Assembly (NCBI RefSeq): GCF_000196735.1
Contig: NC_014551.1
Coordinates: 1,049,001 to 1,113,000 of the forward strand
Direction: 5' to 3'
DNA: 64,000 bases
Source of the DNA: Bacillus amyloliquefaciens DSM 7 = ATCC 23350
GTDB taxonomy: Bacteria; Bacillota; Bacilli; Bacillales; Bacillaceae
Shown piece after piece: positions 20,016-28,824 of this stretch. Positions within the stretch are counted from its first letter, which is position 1; every line of letters begins with the position of its first letter. Both the position numbers and the translations under genes were made by a program. The notes beneath the pieces were generated by a model. The model ran no database searches and was not told the DNA's origin. It saw only the letters and a list, made by a program, of their open reading frames with translations.

Positions 20016-21371
20016 GTGTCTGACCAAAAAAGGGTTCAATGGGCCTCAAAAATAGGATTTATTATGGCCGCTGCCGGTTCGGCGATCGGCCTGGGAGCCA
20101 TTTGGAAGTTCCCTTACGTAGCGGGTACGAACGGAGGAGGCGCTTTTTTTCTTGTCTTCGTCCTCTTTACCGTACTTTTAGGCTATCCGCTTTTGCTCGG
20201 TGAATTTATTTTCGGAAGACGGGGCCAGACAAATGCGATTGATGCCTACAAACAAGCCGCGCCAAAGTCGGTATGGCACCTCACGGGTTATGTGGGTGTG
20301 GCGGCCTGTTTTTTAGTTTTGTCTTTTTACAGTGTTGTCGGCGGATGGATTTTGCTCTATGTGCTGAAAGCCGTTACCGGTTCTTTATCAGGACTCACTC
20401 AGGAGCAGTACGGTACGGTGTTCGGTACGGTCATTGAAAATCCGATCCAGACTCTCGCCGCGCAGCTGGTATTTATGATCATGACGGTTGCGGTCGTCGC
20501 AAAAGGCGTGCAGAAAGGGATTGAACGTGTCAGTGCGGTGCTGATGCCGATTTTATTCGTGCTGTTTCTGTTGCTTGTGCTGCGCTCTGTCACGCTTGAT
20601 CATGCCGTTGAGGGGATTAAATTTTTACTGGTTCCGCATTTTGAAGATTTGACGCCGGAATCCATCCTCTATGCTTTGGGACAGGCGTTTTTTACATTAA
20701 CGCTCGGCGTTTCGGTCATGGTGACGTACAGTTCGTATCTGCCGAAGACCCAAAACCTCCCGGGCTCGGCAGGTTCAATTGTTATCATGAATGTGCTCGT
20801 CACGCTGTTTGCGGGACTGGCCATTTTTCCGGCGGTTTTTTCGTTCGGATTTAAACCGGATGAAGGACCGACATTGCTGTTTACCGTGCTGCCGGCTGTT
20901 TTTGACCGGCTGCCGTTCGGCTCGCTGTTTTTTATCAGCTTTCTCGCAGTCTTTTTCTTTGCCGCGCTGACTTCGGCCTTTTCTATGGTGGAAATTATCG
21001 TGGCGACTGTGGGGAAAGGGGATGAAACGAAAAGAAAGAAGCTGTCCTGGACAAGCGGTCTGCTCATTTTCTTAGTCGGAATTCCGTCCTGTTTATCATA
21101 CGGTGTTCTCAGTGATGTTCATTTGTTCGGAAAAACGTTTTTTGATCTTGCGGATTTCACCGTCAGCAATGTGCTGATTCCGCTCGGCGCCTTATTAATA
21201 TCAATCTTTATTCCGCTGAAAATACCGAAGCAGGAGCTGTTTGCCGAGATGAAAAGCGGCTCCGCCATCGGCTACCGTTTCTTTCAGCTGTGGTATTTCC
21301 TTCTGAAATATCTTGTGCCGCTGGCTATCATTGTCGTATTGCTGCATTTAACCGGCGTTCTTTCATTTTAA
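20016..21371 (+). CDS. yhdH: Neurotransmitter:sodium symporter-family transporter
   Basis: The 451-residue NSS protein has about 11-12 membrane segments. TM1 reads [20 protein letters not shown], holding the unwound sodium/substrate region shared with LeuT, followed by [12 protein letters not shown]6 ([21 protein letters not shown]) supplies more ligand contacts. The substrate is not known; amino acids are likely for the family. Start GTG 20016. Confidence 0.9.
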   Translation: MSDQKRVQWASKIGFIMAAAGSAIGLGAIWKFPYVAGTNGGGAFFLVFVLFTVLLGYPLLLGEFIFGRRGQTNAIDAYKQAAPKSVWHLTGYVGVAACFLVLSFYSVVGGWILLYVLKAVTGSLSGLTQEQYGTVFGTVIENPIQTLAAQLVFMIMTVAVVAKGVQKGIERVSAVLMPILFVLFLLLVLRSVTLDHAVEGIKFLLVPHFEDLTPESILYALGQAFFTLTLGVSVMVTYSSYLPKTQNLPGSAGSIVIMNVLVTLFAGLAIFPAVFSFGFKPDEGPTLLFTVLPAVFDRLPFGSLFFISFLAVFFFAALTSAFSMVEIIVATVGKGDETKRKKLSWTSGLLIFLVGIPSCLSYGVLSDVHLFGKTFFDLADFTVSNVLIPLGALLISIFIPLKIPKQELFAEMKSGSAIGYRFFQLWYFLLKYLVPLAIIVVLLHLTGVLSF

Positions 21372-21372
21372 A

Positions 21373-21407
21373 AAAACAGGCCCCGTAAAAGGGCCTGTTT
21401 TTATTTT
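21373..21407. terminator. Bidirectional terminator between yhdH and yhdK
   Basis: AACAGGCCC and GGGCCTGTT pair, with T-runs on both strands. Confidence 0.88.
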
Positions 21408-21411
21408 ATGC

Positions 21412-21702
21412 TTAAAAACCGAATTGCAGATTCGTATCAACCGCAACGATCGTATATACGCAGACAATGACGAACAGATTGAGTATGACACCGAGCAGTC
21501 CCGGTCCGGTCCGTCCTTTTTTAATAAACAGCTCAATGATGCCGAACGGCACGGCGGCCATCGCAAACGGCAGCATCTGATAAGAATAGAATGTCACATT
21601 GCTGATGATCGCCACATTCAAAAGCAGCAGCGACAAAATCGCGGTACCGACCGATATCCAGCCGAAAACATTATGCTCTTTAAAGATTCTTACCAATTCC
21701 AT
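21412..21702 (-). CDS. yhdK: SigM anti-sigma accessory membrane protein YhdK
   Basis: The 96-residue protein has three membrane segments and begins MELVRIFKEHNVFGWISVGT. In B. subtilis YhdK works with YhdL to hold SigM inactive. Its start overlaps the end of yhdL by 13 nt, the last gene of the sigM-yhdL-yhdK operon. Confidence 0.93.
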   Translation of the reverse strand: MELVRIFKEHNVFGWISVGTAILSLLLLNVAIISNVTFYSYQMLPFAMAAVPFGIIELFIKKGRTGPGLLGVILNLFVIVCVYTIVAVDTNLQFGF

Positions 21703-22766
21703 AATTCCACCTCACCGATGTTTGCTGCTTTGACTGTTTTGTTTTTCAGCAGACGTTCGATTTCTTTTGTCGGCCCCGTCACGACAGAGCCGTATACGTT
21801 CATTCCGTGATGTTCAACATAGTCGATTCTGCTGCTCAGTTTCATGTCTTTGCGTTTCGATATCACCTGCGCCCATTTTTTATGATGGGACATAAATTCA
21901 AGGGCGCTGATAAATTGTTCTCGGTCTGTCTGTCCCTGCGCTTCGAAAGAGGGAGCCAGCTTAGAATCTTTCCCGGGAAATCCTAACGGATCGGCATAAG
22001 GACTGTCTTTCAGGTTTTTCTCCGTTTCGATCGCGTTCCATAAAAACTTCACATCGTATTTTTTAAAAGTTGAATATACTTGAGAAGAAGGATAGGCCCG
22101 GTCATAAGAAAGATAGACCTCCGCCACGCTTCCTTCAGGCAATTTTTTTAATGTCTGTCCGGCTTTGTCAATCGTGCGTTCCTTTAAGCCGGAAGGATGG
22201 GCGAAATAATGCTTTGCCTGTGCCGCGTCTAGATCATAGTAGTTAACGGCAGGCGATTTGACTGTATCTAAAAACATTTCAATCCGTTCTCCGCCGACGG
22301 ATTTCGTTTTTGTGCCAATCTGCTTTTGCAGCGGAAATTCCGTATTCATTCCAAACAGTTTCACCTGGCTTTTCAGTCCGGAGGTATCGACGAGGACGTT
22401 CGGCATTGTGGTCGCCACTGTCACGGCCGCGGTTTCCATTAATTGATTGCCTGTGCTTTCTTTTCCTCCCAAACCGTAATAGAGGTAGCTTCCCAAAGTA
22501 CAAAGCGGCAAAATCATCAAAGTGGAAATGACGGCGAGAACTGAAATCCGCAAATACGATTTGCGTTTTCCGTATGATAAAATAGCCTTCTGTTTTTCCG
22601 GGCTGATGCCGACGTCCCATTCCCGGTCGTCCTGCATTTCACTTTCAATCAATTCCTGATAGACTTCCAGCTTTTCCAGCTCTTCTTCAAAGGCGGCCAT
22701 TTCCCGGTCGCTCATTTCTCCATTTTTGTATTGGTAAAAACGCTTTTTAAATTCTTCATTCATCAT
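21690..22766 (-). CDS. yhdL: Anti-SigM factor YhdL
   Basis: The 358-residue protein has an N-terminal cytoplasmic part (about 1-75) that binds sigma, one membrane segment (YLRISVLAVISTLMILPLCT) near residues 72-91, and a large extracellular domain. Loss of YhdL is toxic in B. subtilis through SigM runaway. I start it at ATG 22766 (MMNEEFKKRF), as in B. subtilis. That overlaps sigM by 11 nt, so translation is coupled. Confidence 0.95.
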   Translation of the reverse strand: MMNEEFKKRFYQYKNGEMSDREMAAFEEELEKLEVYQELIESEMQDDREWDVGISPEKQKAILSYGKRKSYLRISVLAVISTLMILPLCTLGSYLYYGLGGKESTGNQLMETAAVTVATTMPNVLVDTSGLKSQVKLFGMNTEFPLQKQIGTKTKSVGGERIEMFLDTVKSPAVNYYDLDAAQAKHYFAHPSGLKERTIDKAGQTLKKLPEGSVAEVYLSYDRAYPSSQVYSTFKKYDVKFLWNAIETEKNLKDSPYADPLGFPGKDSKLAPSFEAQGQTDREQFISALEFMSHHKKWAQVISKRKDMKLSSRIDYVEHHGMNVYGSVVTGPTKEIERLLKNKTVKAANIGEVELWNW

Positions 22767-23247
22767 TAACACCTCTATTATAAAGTGCTTTCAGCCGCTG
22801 TCTGGCACGAAATAAAACACTTTTAAAATTAGCCTCTGAAATATTCATAATATGGGATGCTTCTTTGTAATTCAGTTCTTTTAAATAATACAGTGTTAAG
22901 GCCTCCCGATAATTGTCGGGAAGTTCGGACATATACCCTGTCAGCACTTCCTTGATTTCAATCTGATGAGCCGGGCTTTGAACAGCCGTCTGAAAAAGGC
23001 TCCCAATTAAGTCATCGGAAATGGTCACTTCCTTTTTATGTTTTCTGACATAATCTATAAACGCATTTCTCGCCACTTGAAAAAGCCATGGCTTTACTTT
23101 GCTGTGGTCGTAGGAGTGAATGTGTATGTATGCCCTCATAAAGGTTTCCTGCAGCAAATCTTCAGCGAGATGCTTGTCTTTTGTCATGGAGAGCAGGAAC
23201 CGGTAAACATCATTCATATACATTTGGTAAATTTCATCGATCGTCAC
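22756..23247 (-). CDS. sigM: ECF sigma factor SigM
   Basis: The 163-residue ECF sigma factor has region 2 (AEDLLQETFMRAY, then KPWLFQVARNAFIDYVRKHKK) and region 4 (LPDNYREALTLYYLKELNYKEAS). It responds to cell-envelope stress (salt, acid, antibiotics blocking wall synthesis) and drives wall-synthesis genes. Start GTG. An ECF promoter upstream indicates autoregulation. Confidence 0.96.
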   Translation of the reverse strand: MTIDEIYQMYMNDVYRFLLSMTKDKHLAEDLLQETFMRAYIHIHSYDHSKVKPWLFQVARNAFIDYVRKHKKEVTISDDLIGSLFQTAVQSPAHQIEIKEVLTGYMSELPDNYREALTLYYLKELNYKEASHIMNISEANFKSVLFRARQRLKALYNRGVNDE

Positions 23248-23270
23248 TGCCTTTTCTCCCCTCTATGTTA

Positions 23271-23299
23271 TACACGCATAAGAAAGGTTTAAAGTTGCA
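23271..23299 (-). promoter_or_regulatory. Autoregulated SigM promoter
   Basis: On the minus strand TGCAAC is followed after 17 nt by CGTGTA, close to the SigM consensus TGAAAC-N16-CGTCTA. It is 24 nt upstream of sigM. Confidence 0.75.
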
Positions 23300-23406
23300 C
23301 GTTCCATGCAAACGGCTTAAATTCATTTTCACCTAATCAAACACCATTTCTTTATAGTACCCAAAATCCGTCATAAAAGATAGGGATCGGCAAAGGAAAA
23401 ATATAA

Positions 23407-23426
23407 TTATTAGTACCAGGTAATAA
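23407..23426 (+). promoter_or_regulatory. FapR-like operator before plsC
   Basis: TTATTAGTACCAGGTAATAA has perfect outer arms (TTATTA/TAATAA) and an ACC..GGT core, matching the FapR consensus TTAGTACC-type palindrome. It lies just upstream of TATAAT (23437-23442), in the expected -35 region. FapR, relieved by malonyl-CoA, controls plsC in B. subtilis. Confidence 0.8.
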
Positions 23427-23485
23427 AAAATATTGTTATAATAGAGGGAGAACACTTTTGATCATTACAACAAAGGAAGTGCGTT

Positions 23486-24085
23486 ATGTATAAGTTTTGT
23501 GCAAATGCCATAAAAGCCATTCTTTCCCTGCGCGGGGGAGTGAAAGTGTACAACAAGGAGAATCTTCCGTCTGATAAAGGATTCGTTATTGCGTGCACGC
23601 ATGCGGGCTGGGTGGACGTCCTCACGCTCGGTGTCGGAATATTGCCTCATCAGATTCATTATATGGCCAAAAAAGAACTGTTTCAGAAAAAGTGGATCGG
23701 GGGTTTTTTGAAGAAGATTCACGCATTCCCGGTTGATCGTGAAAATCCGGGTCCGAGCAGCATTAAAACGCCGATTAAGCTTCTGAAGGAAGGACAGATT
23801 GTCGGGATCTTTCCGAGCGGCACGAGAACATCAGAAGACGTCCCGCTGAAAAGAGGAGCCGTGACCATCGCCCAAATGGGGAAAGCGCCGCTCGTTCCGG
23901 CCGCATACAGAGGCCCGTCTTCGGGTAAAGAGCTGTTTAAAAAGGGAAAAATGCGGCTCATCATCGGCGAGCCGATTTTTTTGGAGGACTTTTCTGATTT
24001 TGCGCCGAAGGAGAGGCTTGCGGCCATGACAGAAGAGCTGAATGCCAGAATTAAAGAGCTTGAGAAAAAACTTGATCAAATGTAA
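23486..24085 (+). CDS. plsC: 1-acyl-sn-glycerol-3-phosphate acyltransferase
   Basis: The 199-residue enzyme acylates lysophosphatidic acid to phosphatidic acid. It carries the acyltransferase box HAGWVD (HX4D), the glycerophosphate-binding FPSGTRT and the VPAAYRG block. The FapR-like operator upstream ties it to lipid-synthesis control. B. subtilis 168 has yhdN between sigM and this gene (yhdO); here it is absent. Confidence 0.95.
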   Translation: MYKFCANAIKAILSLRGGVKVYNKENLPSDKGFVIACTHAGWVDVLTLGVGILPHQIHYMAKKELFQKKWIGGFLKKIHAFPVDRENPGPSSIKTPIKLLKEGQIVGIFPSGTRTSEDVPLKRGAVTIAQMGKAPLVPAAYRGPSSGKELFKKGKMRLIIGEPIFLEDFSDFAPKERLAAMTEELNARIKELEKKLDQM

Positions 24086-24092
24086 ACAAAAA

Positions 24093-24128
24093 AAGCTTGC
24101 CGTCTGTATCAGACGCGCAAGCTTTTTT
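24093..24128. terminator. Bidirectional terminator between plsC and yhdP
   Basis: AAGCTTGCCGTCT pairs with AGACGCGCAAGCTT with a bulge; A-run before and T-run after serve both strands. Confidence 0.85.
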
Positions 24129-24129
24129 A

Positions 24130-25464
24130 TTATGCTTCTTTTTGTTCAGCGGTTTCCAGCAGTTCATCAAACGCCAGTTTTTTTACTTCGATATATGCGA
24201 CGTGGTGGCCTTCAATTTCATTAATGATAAATTCGCAGCCTTCTTCGATAATCGAATCGTATTGTTCAACATCGTATTTCTGGGTAAGGAACCAGCCGCC
24301 GATGGTGTCGACCTCGTCATTTTCTAAATGGATGCCGAGCAACTCGTTCACTTGATCAATCAGAACCTTACCGTCCAGCATGTAATGGCCGTCGCCGAGT
24401 TTGCGGATTTCGTTGATTTCATCTATATCAAATTCATCGCGGATTTCCCCGACGATTTCTTCGATAATGTCTTCAACGGTGACAAGCCCCGCGGTTCCGC
24501 CGTATTCGTCCGACAGAATCGCCATATGAACCCGTTCCTTCTGCATTTTCACAAGCAGGTCGTGAATCGGTGCCGACTCAATCACATGGATGATCGGATT
24601 GACAAAATCGGTGATCGGCGAGTCGACTGATACTTCGCCGCTGATGCAGGCGGTCAGCACTTCTTTAATGTTAATGACGCCGATAATATTGTCTTTGTCA
24701 CCCTCTTCGACAGGGTAGCGTGTATATTTTTCAATCTGAATGATCTCCATCATTTCAGAGATTTTGATATCATGCGGCAGACTGACGATTTCCGTACGCG
24801 GAATCATAATTTCTTTTGCGAGTCTGTCGTCAAATTCAAAGATTTTGTTCACATATTTAAATTCAGACTGGTTGATTTCACCGCTTTTATAGCTTTCCGA
24901 TAAAATGATGCGCAGCTCTTCTTCCGAATGGGCAAGCTCATTTTCAGACACCGTCTCCAGACCGAACATCTTCGTTAAAAGACGGGCGGAGTTGTTCAGA
25001 AGCCATATAAACGGGAACATGATGCGGTAAAACCAAATGAGCGGCTTCGAAAACAGCATCGAAACGGCTTCCGCTTTTTGGATGGCGACTGTTTTCGGCG
25101 CTAATTCTCCGACGACCACGTGTAAAAACGTAATGATCGCGTAGGCGAGAATAAATGAAATAATGTGCGATAGTGAGCTTGGTACGTTTATTTTTGTGAA
25201 AAGCGGATGAAGCAAGCGTTCAATCGTTGATTCGCCTAAGACACCAAGACCAATGGAAGTCAATGTTATGCCGAGCTGGCACGCCGATAAATACTCATCT
25301 AAATGCGTGGTCACTTTTTTGACACCGATTGCGGCTTTATTTCCTTCTGCTATAAGCTGGTCAACCCGTGAGCCTCTGATTCTGATTATCGCAAACTCAG
25401 ATGCTACGAAAAATGCCGTCAGCGCGATTAAAACCGCGACTAAAATCAAATTCACAATGTCCAA
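24130..25464 (-). CDS. yhdP: CNNM/CorC-family membrane protein, putative Mg2+ exporter
   Basis: The 444-residue protein has an N-terminal DUF21 membrane domain (about 1-190, with [16 protein letters not shown]), two CBS domains (about 210-340, with IMIPRTEIV and [12 protein letters not shown]), and a C-terminal CorC/HlyC domain. B. subtilis YhdP (MpfA) is linked to magnesium efflux. Start is TTG 25464, giving [19 protein letters not shown], aligned with its paralogue YhdT. A hairpin lies between a strong Shine-Dalgarno and this TTG. It follows cueR by 61 bp on the same strand. Confidence 0.92.
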   Translation of the reverse strand: MDIVNLILVAVLIALTAFFVASEFAIIRIRGSRVDQLIAEGNKAAIGVKKVTTHLDEYLSACQLGITLTSIGLGVLGESTIERLLHPLFTKINVPSSLSHIISFILAYAIITFLHVVVGELAPKTVAIQKAEAVSMLFSKPLIWFYRIMFPFIWLLNNSARLLTKMFGLETVSENELAHSEEELRIILSESYKSGEINQSEFKYVNKIFEFDDRLAKEIMIPRTEIVSLPHDIKISEMMEIIQIEKYTRYPVEEGDKDNIIGVINIKEVLTACISGEVSVDSPITDFVNPIIHVIESAPIHDLLVKMQKERVHMAILSDEYGGTAGLVTVEDIIEEIVGEIRDEFDIDEINEIRKLGDGHYMLDGKVLIDQVNELLGIHLENDEVDTIGGWFLTQKYDVEQYDSIIEEGCEFIINEIEGHHVAYIEVKKLAFDELLETAEQKEA

Positions 25465-25508
25465 TTAGAACCTTCACTCCTTTTGGGAAGATGAAGGTAA
25501 CACCTCCT
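25465..25508 (-). promoter_or_regulatory. Hairpin between Shine-Dalgarno and start codon of yhdP
   Basis: On the minus strand AGGAGGTG (25508-25501) is followed by 2 nt, then a stem ACCTTCA/TGAAGGT (25498-25492 with 25476-25470), then 5 nt, then TTG. If the stem forms, the Shine-Dalgarno lies effectively 7 nt from the start. A second AAAAGGAG sits in the loop. yhdT has the same layout. Confidence 0.65.
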
Positions 25509-25525
25509 GTTAGTAAGATAATGGT

Positions 25526-25951
25526 TTAACTTAACAGCAGCATAAATGATTGAAGCACTGCAAGCTTTTCAGGAGCCAGCCTTTTTTTCAGCTGGGCGCG
25601 CTCCTCTGGTTCAAGCTTTTCAAACCGATGCAGGATCCCGGAGATGTTTTGATTCATATGATCAATTTCCGATGCCAGATTTCCAATATCGTCAGGCAAG
25701 GCTGAAGAGGGAAACTGGTTTTCCAGTCGGTCTTTTATATCAGACAGGGCCAATCGCTGCTTTTTACAAGCGACTATAAACTGTAATCGATTGAGTGCAA
25801 GTGTATCGTAGTAACGGTAGTTCGAGCAAGATCTGTCAGGCTTCAAAAGCCCGAGGTTTGTATAGTAATCCACCGTGCGTTTCGTTACACCGGCAAGCTC
25901 TGCTAATTCACTGATGCGATAAGTCTCAGCCCCATCTAAATCCCTCCCCAA
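25526..25951 (-). CDS. cueR: MerR-family regulator (CueR/YhdQ)
   Basis: The 141-residue MerR protein has a winged helix (YRISELAELAGVTKRTVDYYTNLGLLKPDR) and a coiled-coil dimerisation helix. The B. subtilis orthologue YhdQ was named CueR for a proposed role at copZA. The C-terminal Cys pair that binds Cu(I) in enteric CueR is absent: the only cysteines are in DRSCSNYR and VACKKQ. So copper sensing is doubtful and another signal is possible. It probably shares a transcript with yhdP. Confidence 0.82.
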   Translation of the reverse strand: MGRDLDGAETYRISELAELAGVTKRTVDYYTNLGLLKPDRSCSNYRYYDTLALNRLQFIVACKKQRLALSDIKDRLENQFPSSALPDDIGNLASEIDHMNQNISGILHRFEKLEPEERAQLKKRLAPEKLAVLQSFMLLLS

Positions 25952-26129
25952 CCATCACGTTATAGTTATGAGAATAGTTTAATATATGAAGGGGAGTTTG
26001 CACAAGTTTATTGTTTTCCGTCTTTCCTCTGAAACGGGGGGCAGGCTTCCGGAAAAAGCGTTGACTGCGCCATGTAAATCTTTCATAATCATTGTAAATA
26101 GAAACGGAAGAAAAAGACAGAAGGGACAG

Positions 26130-27314
26130 ATGACAGTGGCCGGTTTATCACGGGAAGTGACAGAAAATCTGGAGAAAGGCTCTTGGATACGAAAACTATT
26201 TGATGAAGGCGCGCGGCTGAAAAAAGAATTCGGCGCCGATAAGGTGTTTGACTTTTCAATAGGAAATCCGGTTGCGGAGCCGCCAGAAACATTTAAAAAG
26301 GCGCTTTGCGAAGCGGCTGAAACAGGTAGGCACGGATACATACAAAACCAGGGGCTTCCGGAGGCGAGAGAGAAGGTTGCAGGCTTTTTGTCAGAGCGGT
26401 TTCAGACCGAGATTTCTGCCAGGCATACAGTCATGACGGTCGGGGCAGGCGGAGGGCTGAATGTTGCGCTGAAGAGCATCCTGAACCCGGGGGAAGAAGT
26501 CATCCTTCTTTCACCTTATTTCGCGGAATATAAAGCGTATGTTGAAAATTACCGCGGCAGCCCCGTCATCTGCCCGCTGACTGACTCATTTGAGATTGAT
26601 ATTGAAGCGGTGAGAGAAGCGATCACTCCCCGTACGAAAGGACTGATCGTCAATACGCCGCATAACCCGACGGGGACTGTGCTGAACCAGAAAAATCTTA
26701 ATGATTTGGGCGCCTTATTAAAAGAAGCCGAGGAGCGGAACGGGCAAAGCATCTTCATTTTGTTTGATGAACCGTACAGCCAGCTGATCTACGGAGAAGA
26801 ACAGGCGAATCCGTTTCAGGCGTATCACCGCGTTATTTTAGTCAGTTCGTTCAGTAAAGATCTCGGCATTGCGGGGGAAAGGCTCGGGTATATCGCAACA
26901 GACGCCCAAATACCTGAGCGCGGCCTTCTGACGGATGCGCTCGTTTTCTGCAACCGGACGCTCGGCTTTGTGAATGCACCGGTCATGATGCAGCGCGCAA
27001 TAGCGAAAATGGACGATCTTTCGATTGACGCCGAACCTTATCGAAAGCGGAGAGATCTTATGGTGGACATCCTCACAGAAGCCGGCTTTGAATTTGAAAT
27101 GCCGAAAGGAGGCTTTTTCGTCTTTCCAAAATCACCGATTGAAGACGAGGTGGCTTTCTGCATGCATGCCGCACAGAAATATAAACTATTGATCGTACCC
27201 GGCAGCGGATTTGGAAAAAGCGGCTATTTCCGATTATCTTTCAGCGTGCCTTCAGAACAGATCAGACAGTCGCGGGACATTTTCAAAGCACTGTATCAAG
27301 ATTTTTCTTCATAG
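26130..27314 (+). CDS. yhdR: Pyridoxal-phosphate aminotransferase (class I/II, aspartate-type)
   Basis: The 394-residue enzyme shows fold-type I features: [11 protein letters not shown], the FDEPYSQL aspartate that contacts the cofactor, and [16 protein letters not shown] with the Schiff-base Lys. B. subtilis YhdR is a putative aspartate aminotransferase; the amino donor is not certain. ATG 26130 lies after AAGGGA and matches the B. subtilis start (MTV-AGLS). The 48 codons open upstream lack conserved character. Confidence 0.9.
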   Translation: MTVAGLSREVTENLEKGSWIRKLFDEGARLKKEFGADKVFDFSIGNPVAEPPETFKKALCEAAETGRHGYIQNQGLPEAREKVAGFLSERFQTEISARHTVMTVGAGGGLNVALKSILNPGEEVILLSPYFAEYKAYVENYRGSPVICPLTDSFEIDIEAVREAITPRTKGLIVNTPHNPTGTVLNQKNLNDLGALLKEAEERNGQSIFILFDEPYSQLIYGEEQANPFQAYHRVILVSSFSKDLGIAGERLGYIATDAQIPERGLLTDALVFCNRTLGFVNAPVMMQRAIAKMDDLSIDAEPYRKRRDLMVDILTEAGFEFEMPKGGFFVFPKSPIEDEVAFCMHAAQKYKLLIVPGSGFGKSGYFRLSFSVPSEQIRQSRDIFKALYQDFSS

Positions 27315-27346
27315 CTTCCAATACATAAAGATGGGAGAACGGTCAA

Positions 27347-28591
27347 ATGTCGAGGAGAAATGATGGCACGTCAGACATCAGCATTACAGGAATCGGGGTC
27401 TTAACCGCGGTCGGACAAGGCAAGGAGGCGTTTCTTGATGCGCTTATGGATGGGCGGCACGCCTTCGATGTGATGAAACGCCCCGGCCGGCAGAAAGGCA
27501 GTTCGTTTATCGGCGCGGAGCTTAGCGGATTAACGCCGCCTGATGCGCTGTCGAAGCGCTTGTACCGAAGGGCCGCATTATCAGGAAAGGCGGCGCTTAT
27601 CGCTTTATATGAGGCATGGCATGACGCTCAATTAGACGGCGCTGATCACAGCCGCACCGGTCTGATCATCGGCGGTTCAAATACGACGCAGCGCGAACTG
27701 ATGCAGGTCTTTGAGAAAAACGGTGAAATGCCGCAATTTGTGAATCCGACGTACGGGCTTTCTTTTATGGATAGTGATTTGTCGGGGCTTTGTACGGAGC
27801 AATTCGGGATAAAAGGGCCGGCCTTTACGGTCGGCGGCGCGTCGGCAAGCGGTCAGGCGGCGGTTATCCAGGCCGCTCAAGGAATCAATGGCGGCCTGTT
27901 TGACCGCTGTATCGTGATCGGGGCGCTGGCCGATCTGTCGTATATGGAGTGTCACGCTCTCCGCTCACTGGGAGCAATGGGCACCGATACATACGCTGAA
28001 CGTCCTGAAGCCGCTTGCCGCCCGTTTGACCGGCATACGGACGGGTTTATATTCGGAGAAGCGTGCGGGGCGATCGTGCTGGAACGCGCTGAATCTGCCG
28101 AACAGAGGGGCGCGCGTTCATGGGCCGGCTTAAAGGGCTGGGGCATGGCTTCCGATGCGAACCGCAATCCGAATCCTTCAGCAGAGGGTGAAATGACGGT
28201 GATCCGCCAGGCACTGGAGCGGGCCGGTCTTTCAGCGAAAGAGATCGATTACATCAATCCGCACGGCACCGGTTCGCCGATCGGAGATAAGACTGAATGC
28301 CGGGCGCTTTCTGAAAGCGGTCTGTCGCACGCACGGATTAATGCGACAAAATCGATTACAGGTCACGGCCTGAGTGCGGCCGGAACGGTAGAAATCATTG
28401 CGGCGCTCCTGCAAATGCGGGAATCCAAGCTTCATCCGACCAGAAACTTAACGGAGCCGATCGACGGCGCATTCCAGTGGGTGACGGACGAACCGATCGC
28501 CCATACCGTACACCATGCGCTAAGCTTAAGCATGGGATTCGGAGGGATTAATACGGCGCTTTGTTTAGAAAATCATTTCCGAAGCAGATAA
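27347..28591 (+). CDS. Ketosynthase-like protein with Ser at the catalytic Cys position
   Basis: The 414-residue protein has the FabF/KAS fold throughout, including GSNTTQ, the nucleophile elbow, NPHGTGSPIGDKTE (His306) and TKSITGHGLSAAG (Lys335, His340). The elbow reads TVGGASASG instead of the usual TACSS/ACAS, putting Ser166 where the condensing Cys should be. Cys-to-Ser ketosynthases in polyketide beta-branching cassettes (PksF/CurC type) are malonyl-ACP decarboxylases, so decarboxylation rather than condensation is the likely chemistry; this is inference. No acyl carrier protein or PKS gene is nearby. It lies 32 bp after yhdR and may be cotranscribed. I know no counterpart at this place in B. 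subtilis 168. Confidence 0.85.
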   Translation: MSRRNDGTSDISITGIGVLTAVGQGKEAFLDALMDGRHAFDVMKRPGRQKGSSFIGAELSGLTPPDALSKRLYRRAALSGKAALIALYEAWHDAQLDGADHSRTGLIIGGSNTTQRELMQVFEKNGEMPQFVNPTYGLSFMDSDLSGLCTEQFGIKGPAFTVGGASASGQAAVIQAAQGINGGLFDRCIVIGALADLSYMECHALRSLGAMGTDTYAERPEAACRPFDRHTDGFIFGEACGAIVLERAESAEQRGARSWAGLKGWGMASDANRNPNPSAEGEMTVIRQALERAGLSAKEIDYINPHGTGSPIGDKTECRALSESGLSHARINATKSITGHGLSAAGTVEIIAALLQMRESKLHPTRNLTEPIDGAFQWVTDEPIAHTVHHALSLSMGFGGINTALCLENHFRSR

Positions 28592-28592
28592 C

Positions 28593-28624
28593 GGCAGTCT
28601 TCTTTTTTGAAGGCTGTTTTTTTA
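28593..28624 (+). terminator. Terminator after the ketosynthase-like gene
   Basis: CAGTCTTC pairs with GAAGGCTG (one G-U and a one-base offset), followed by a T-run. Confidence 0.7.
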
Positions 28625-28699
28625 TATGATAAAAAAATCTGAAAATGAAGAAAGAATTGAGTTGTGATACAATAAAATATACAAATTATAATCATGCTT

Positions 28700-28824
28700 T
28701 GACTTAGGAGGTGGCAGGATGGGGCCCTCTGCATAGTCAATCACCCATTTCGTTCCTCTCGCTTAAGAAAAAATGATGAAATCAGGAGGTGACGTCCTTA
28801 TCCTTCAATCAGGGATAAGGTGAA
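28700..28824 (+). promoter_or_regulatory. yhdT leader: mini-ORF and hairpin bridging the Shine-Dalgarno
   Basis: Two Shine-Dalgarno sequences are present. The first, AGGAGGTG near 28707, precedes a five-codon ORF MGPSA (28719-28736). The second, AGGAGGTG (28784-28791), is followed by 4 nt, a perfect 8-bp stem CCTTATCC/GGATAAGG (28796-28803 with 28813-28820), 4 nt, and the yhdT ATG. Folding brings the second Shine-Dalgarno to an effective 8 nt. TCACC (28741-28745) with ATTTC downstream can also pair with GAAAT...GGTGA over that Shine-Dalgarno. Confidence 0.6.

Noticed and set aside
25986..26129. 48-codon upstream extension of yhdR
   Set aside because: No conservation with the B. subtilis protein; ATG 26130 has a proper ribosome site.
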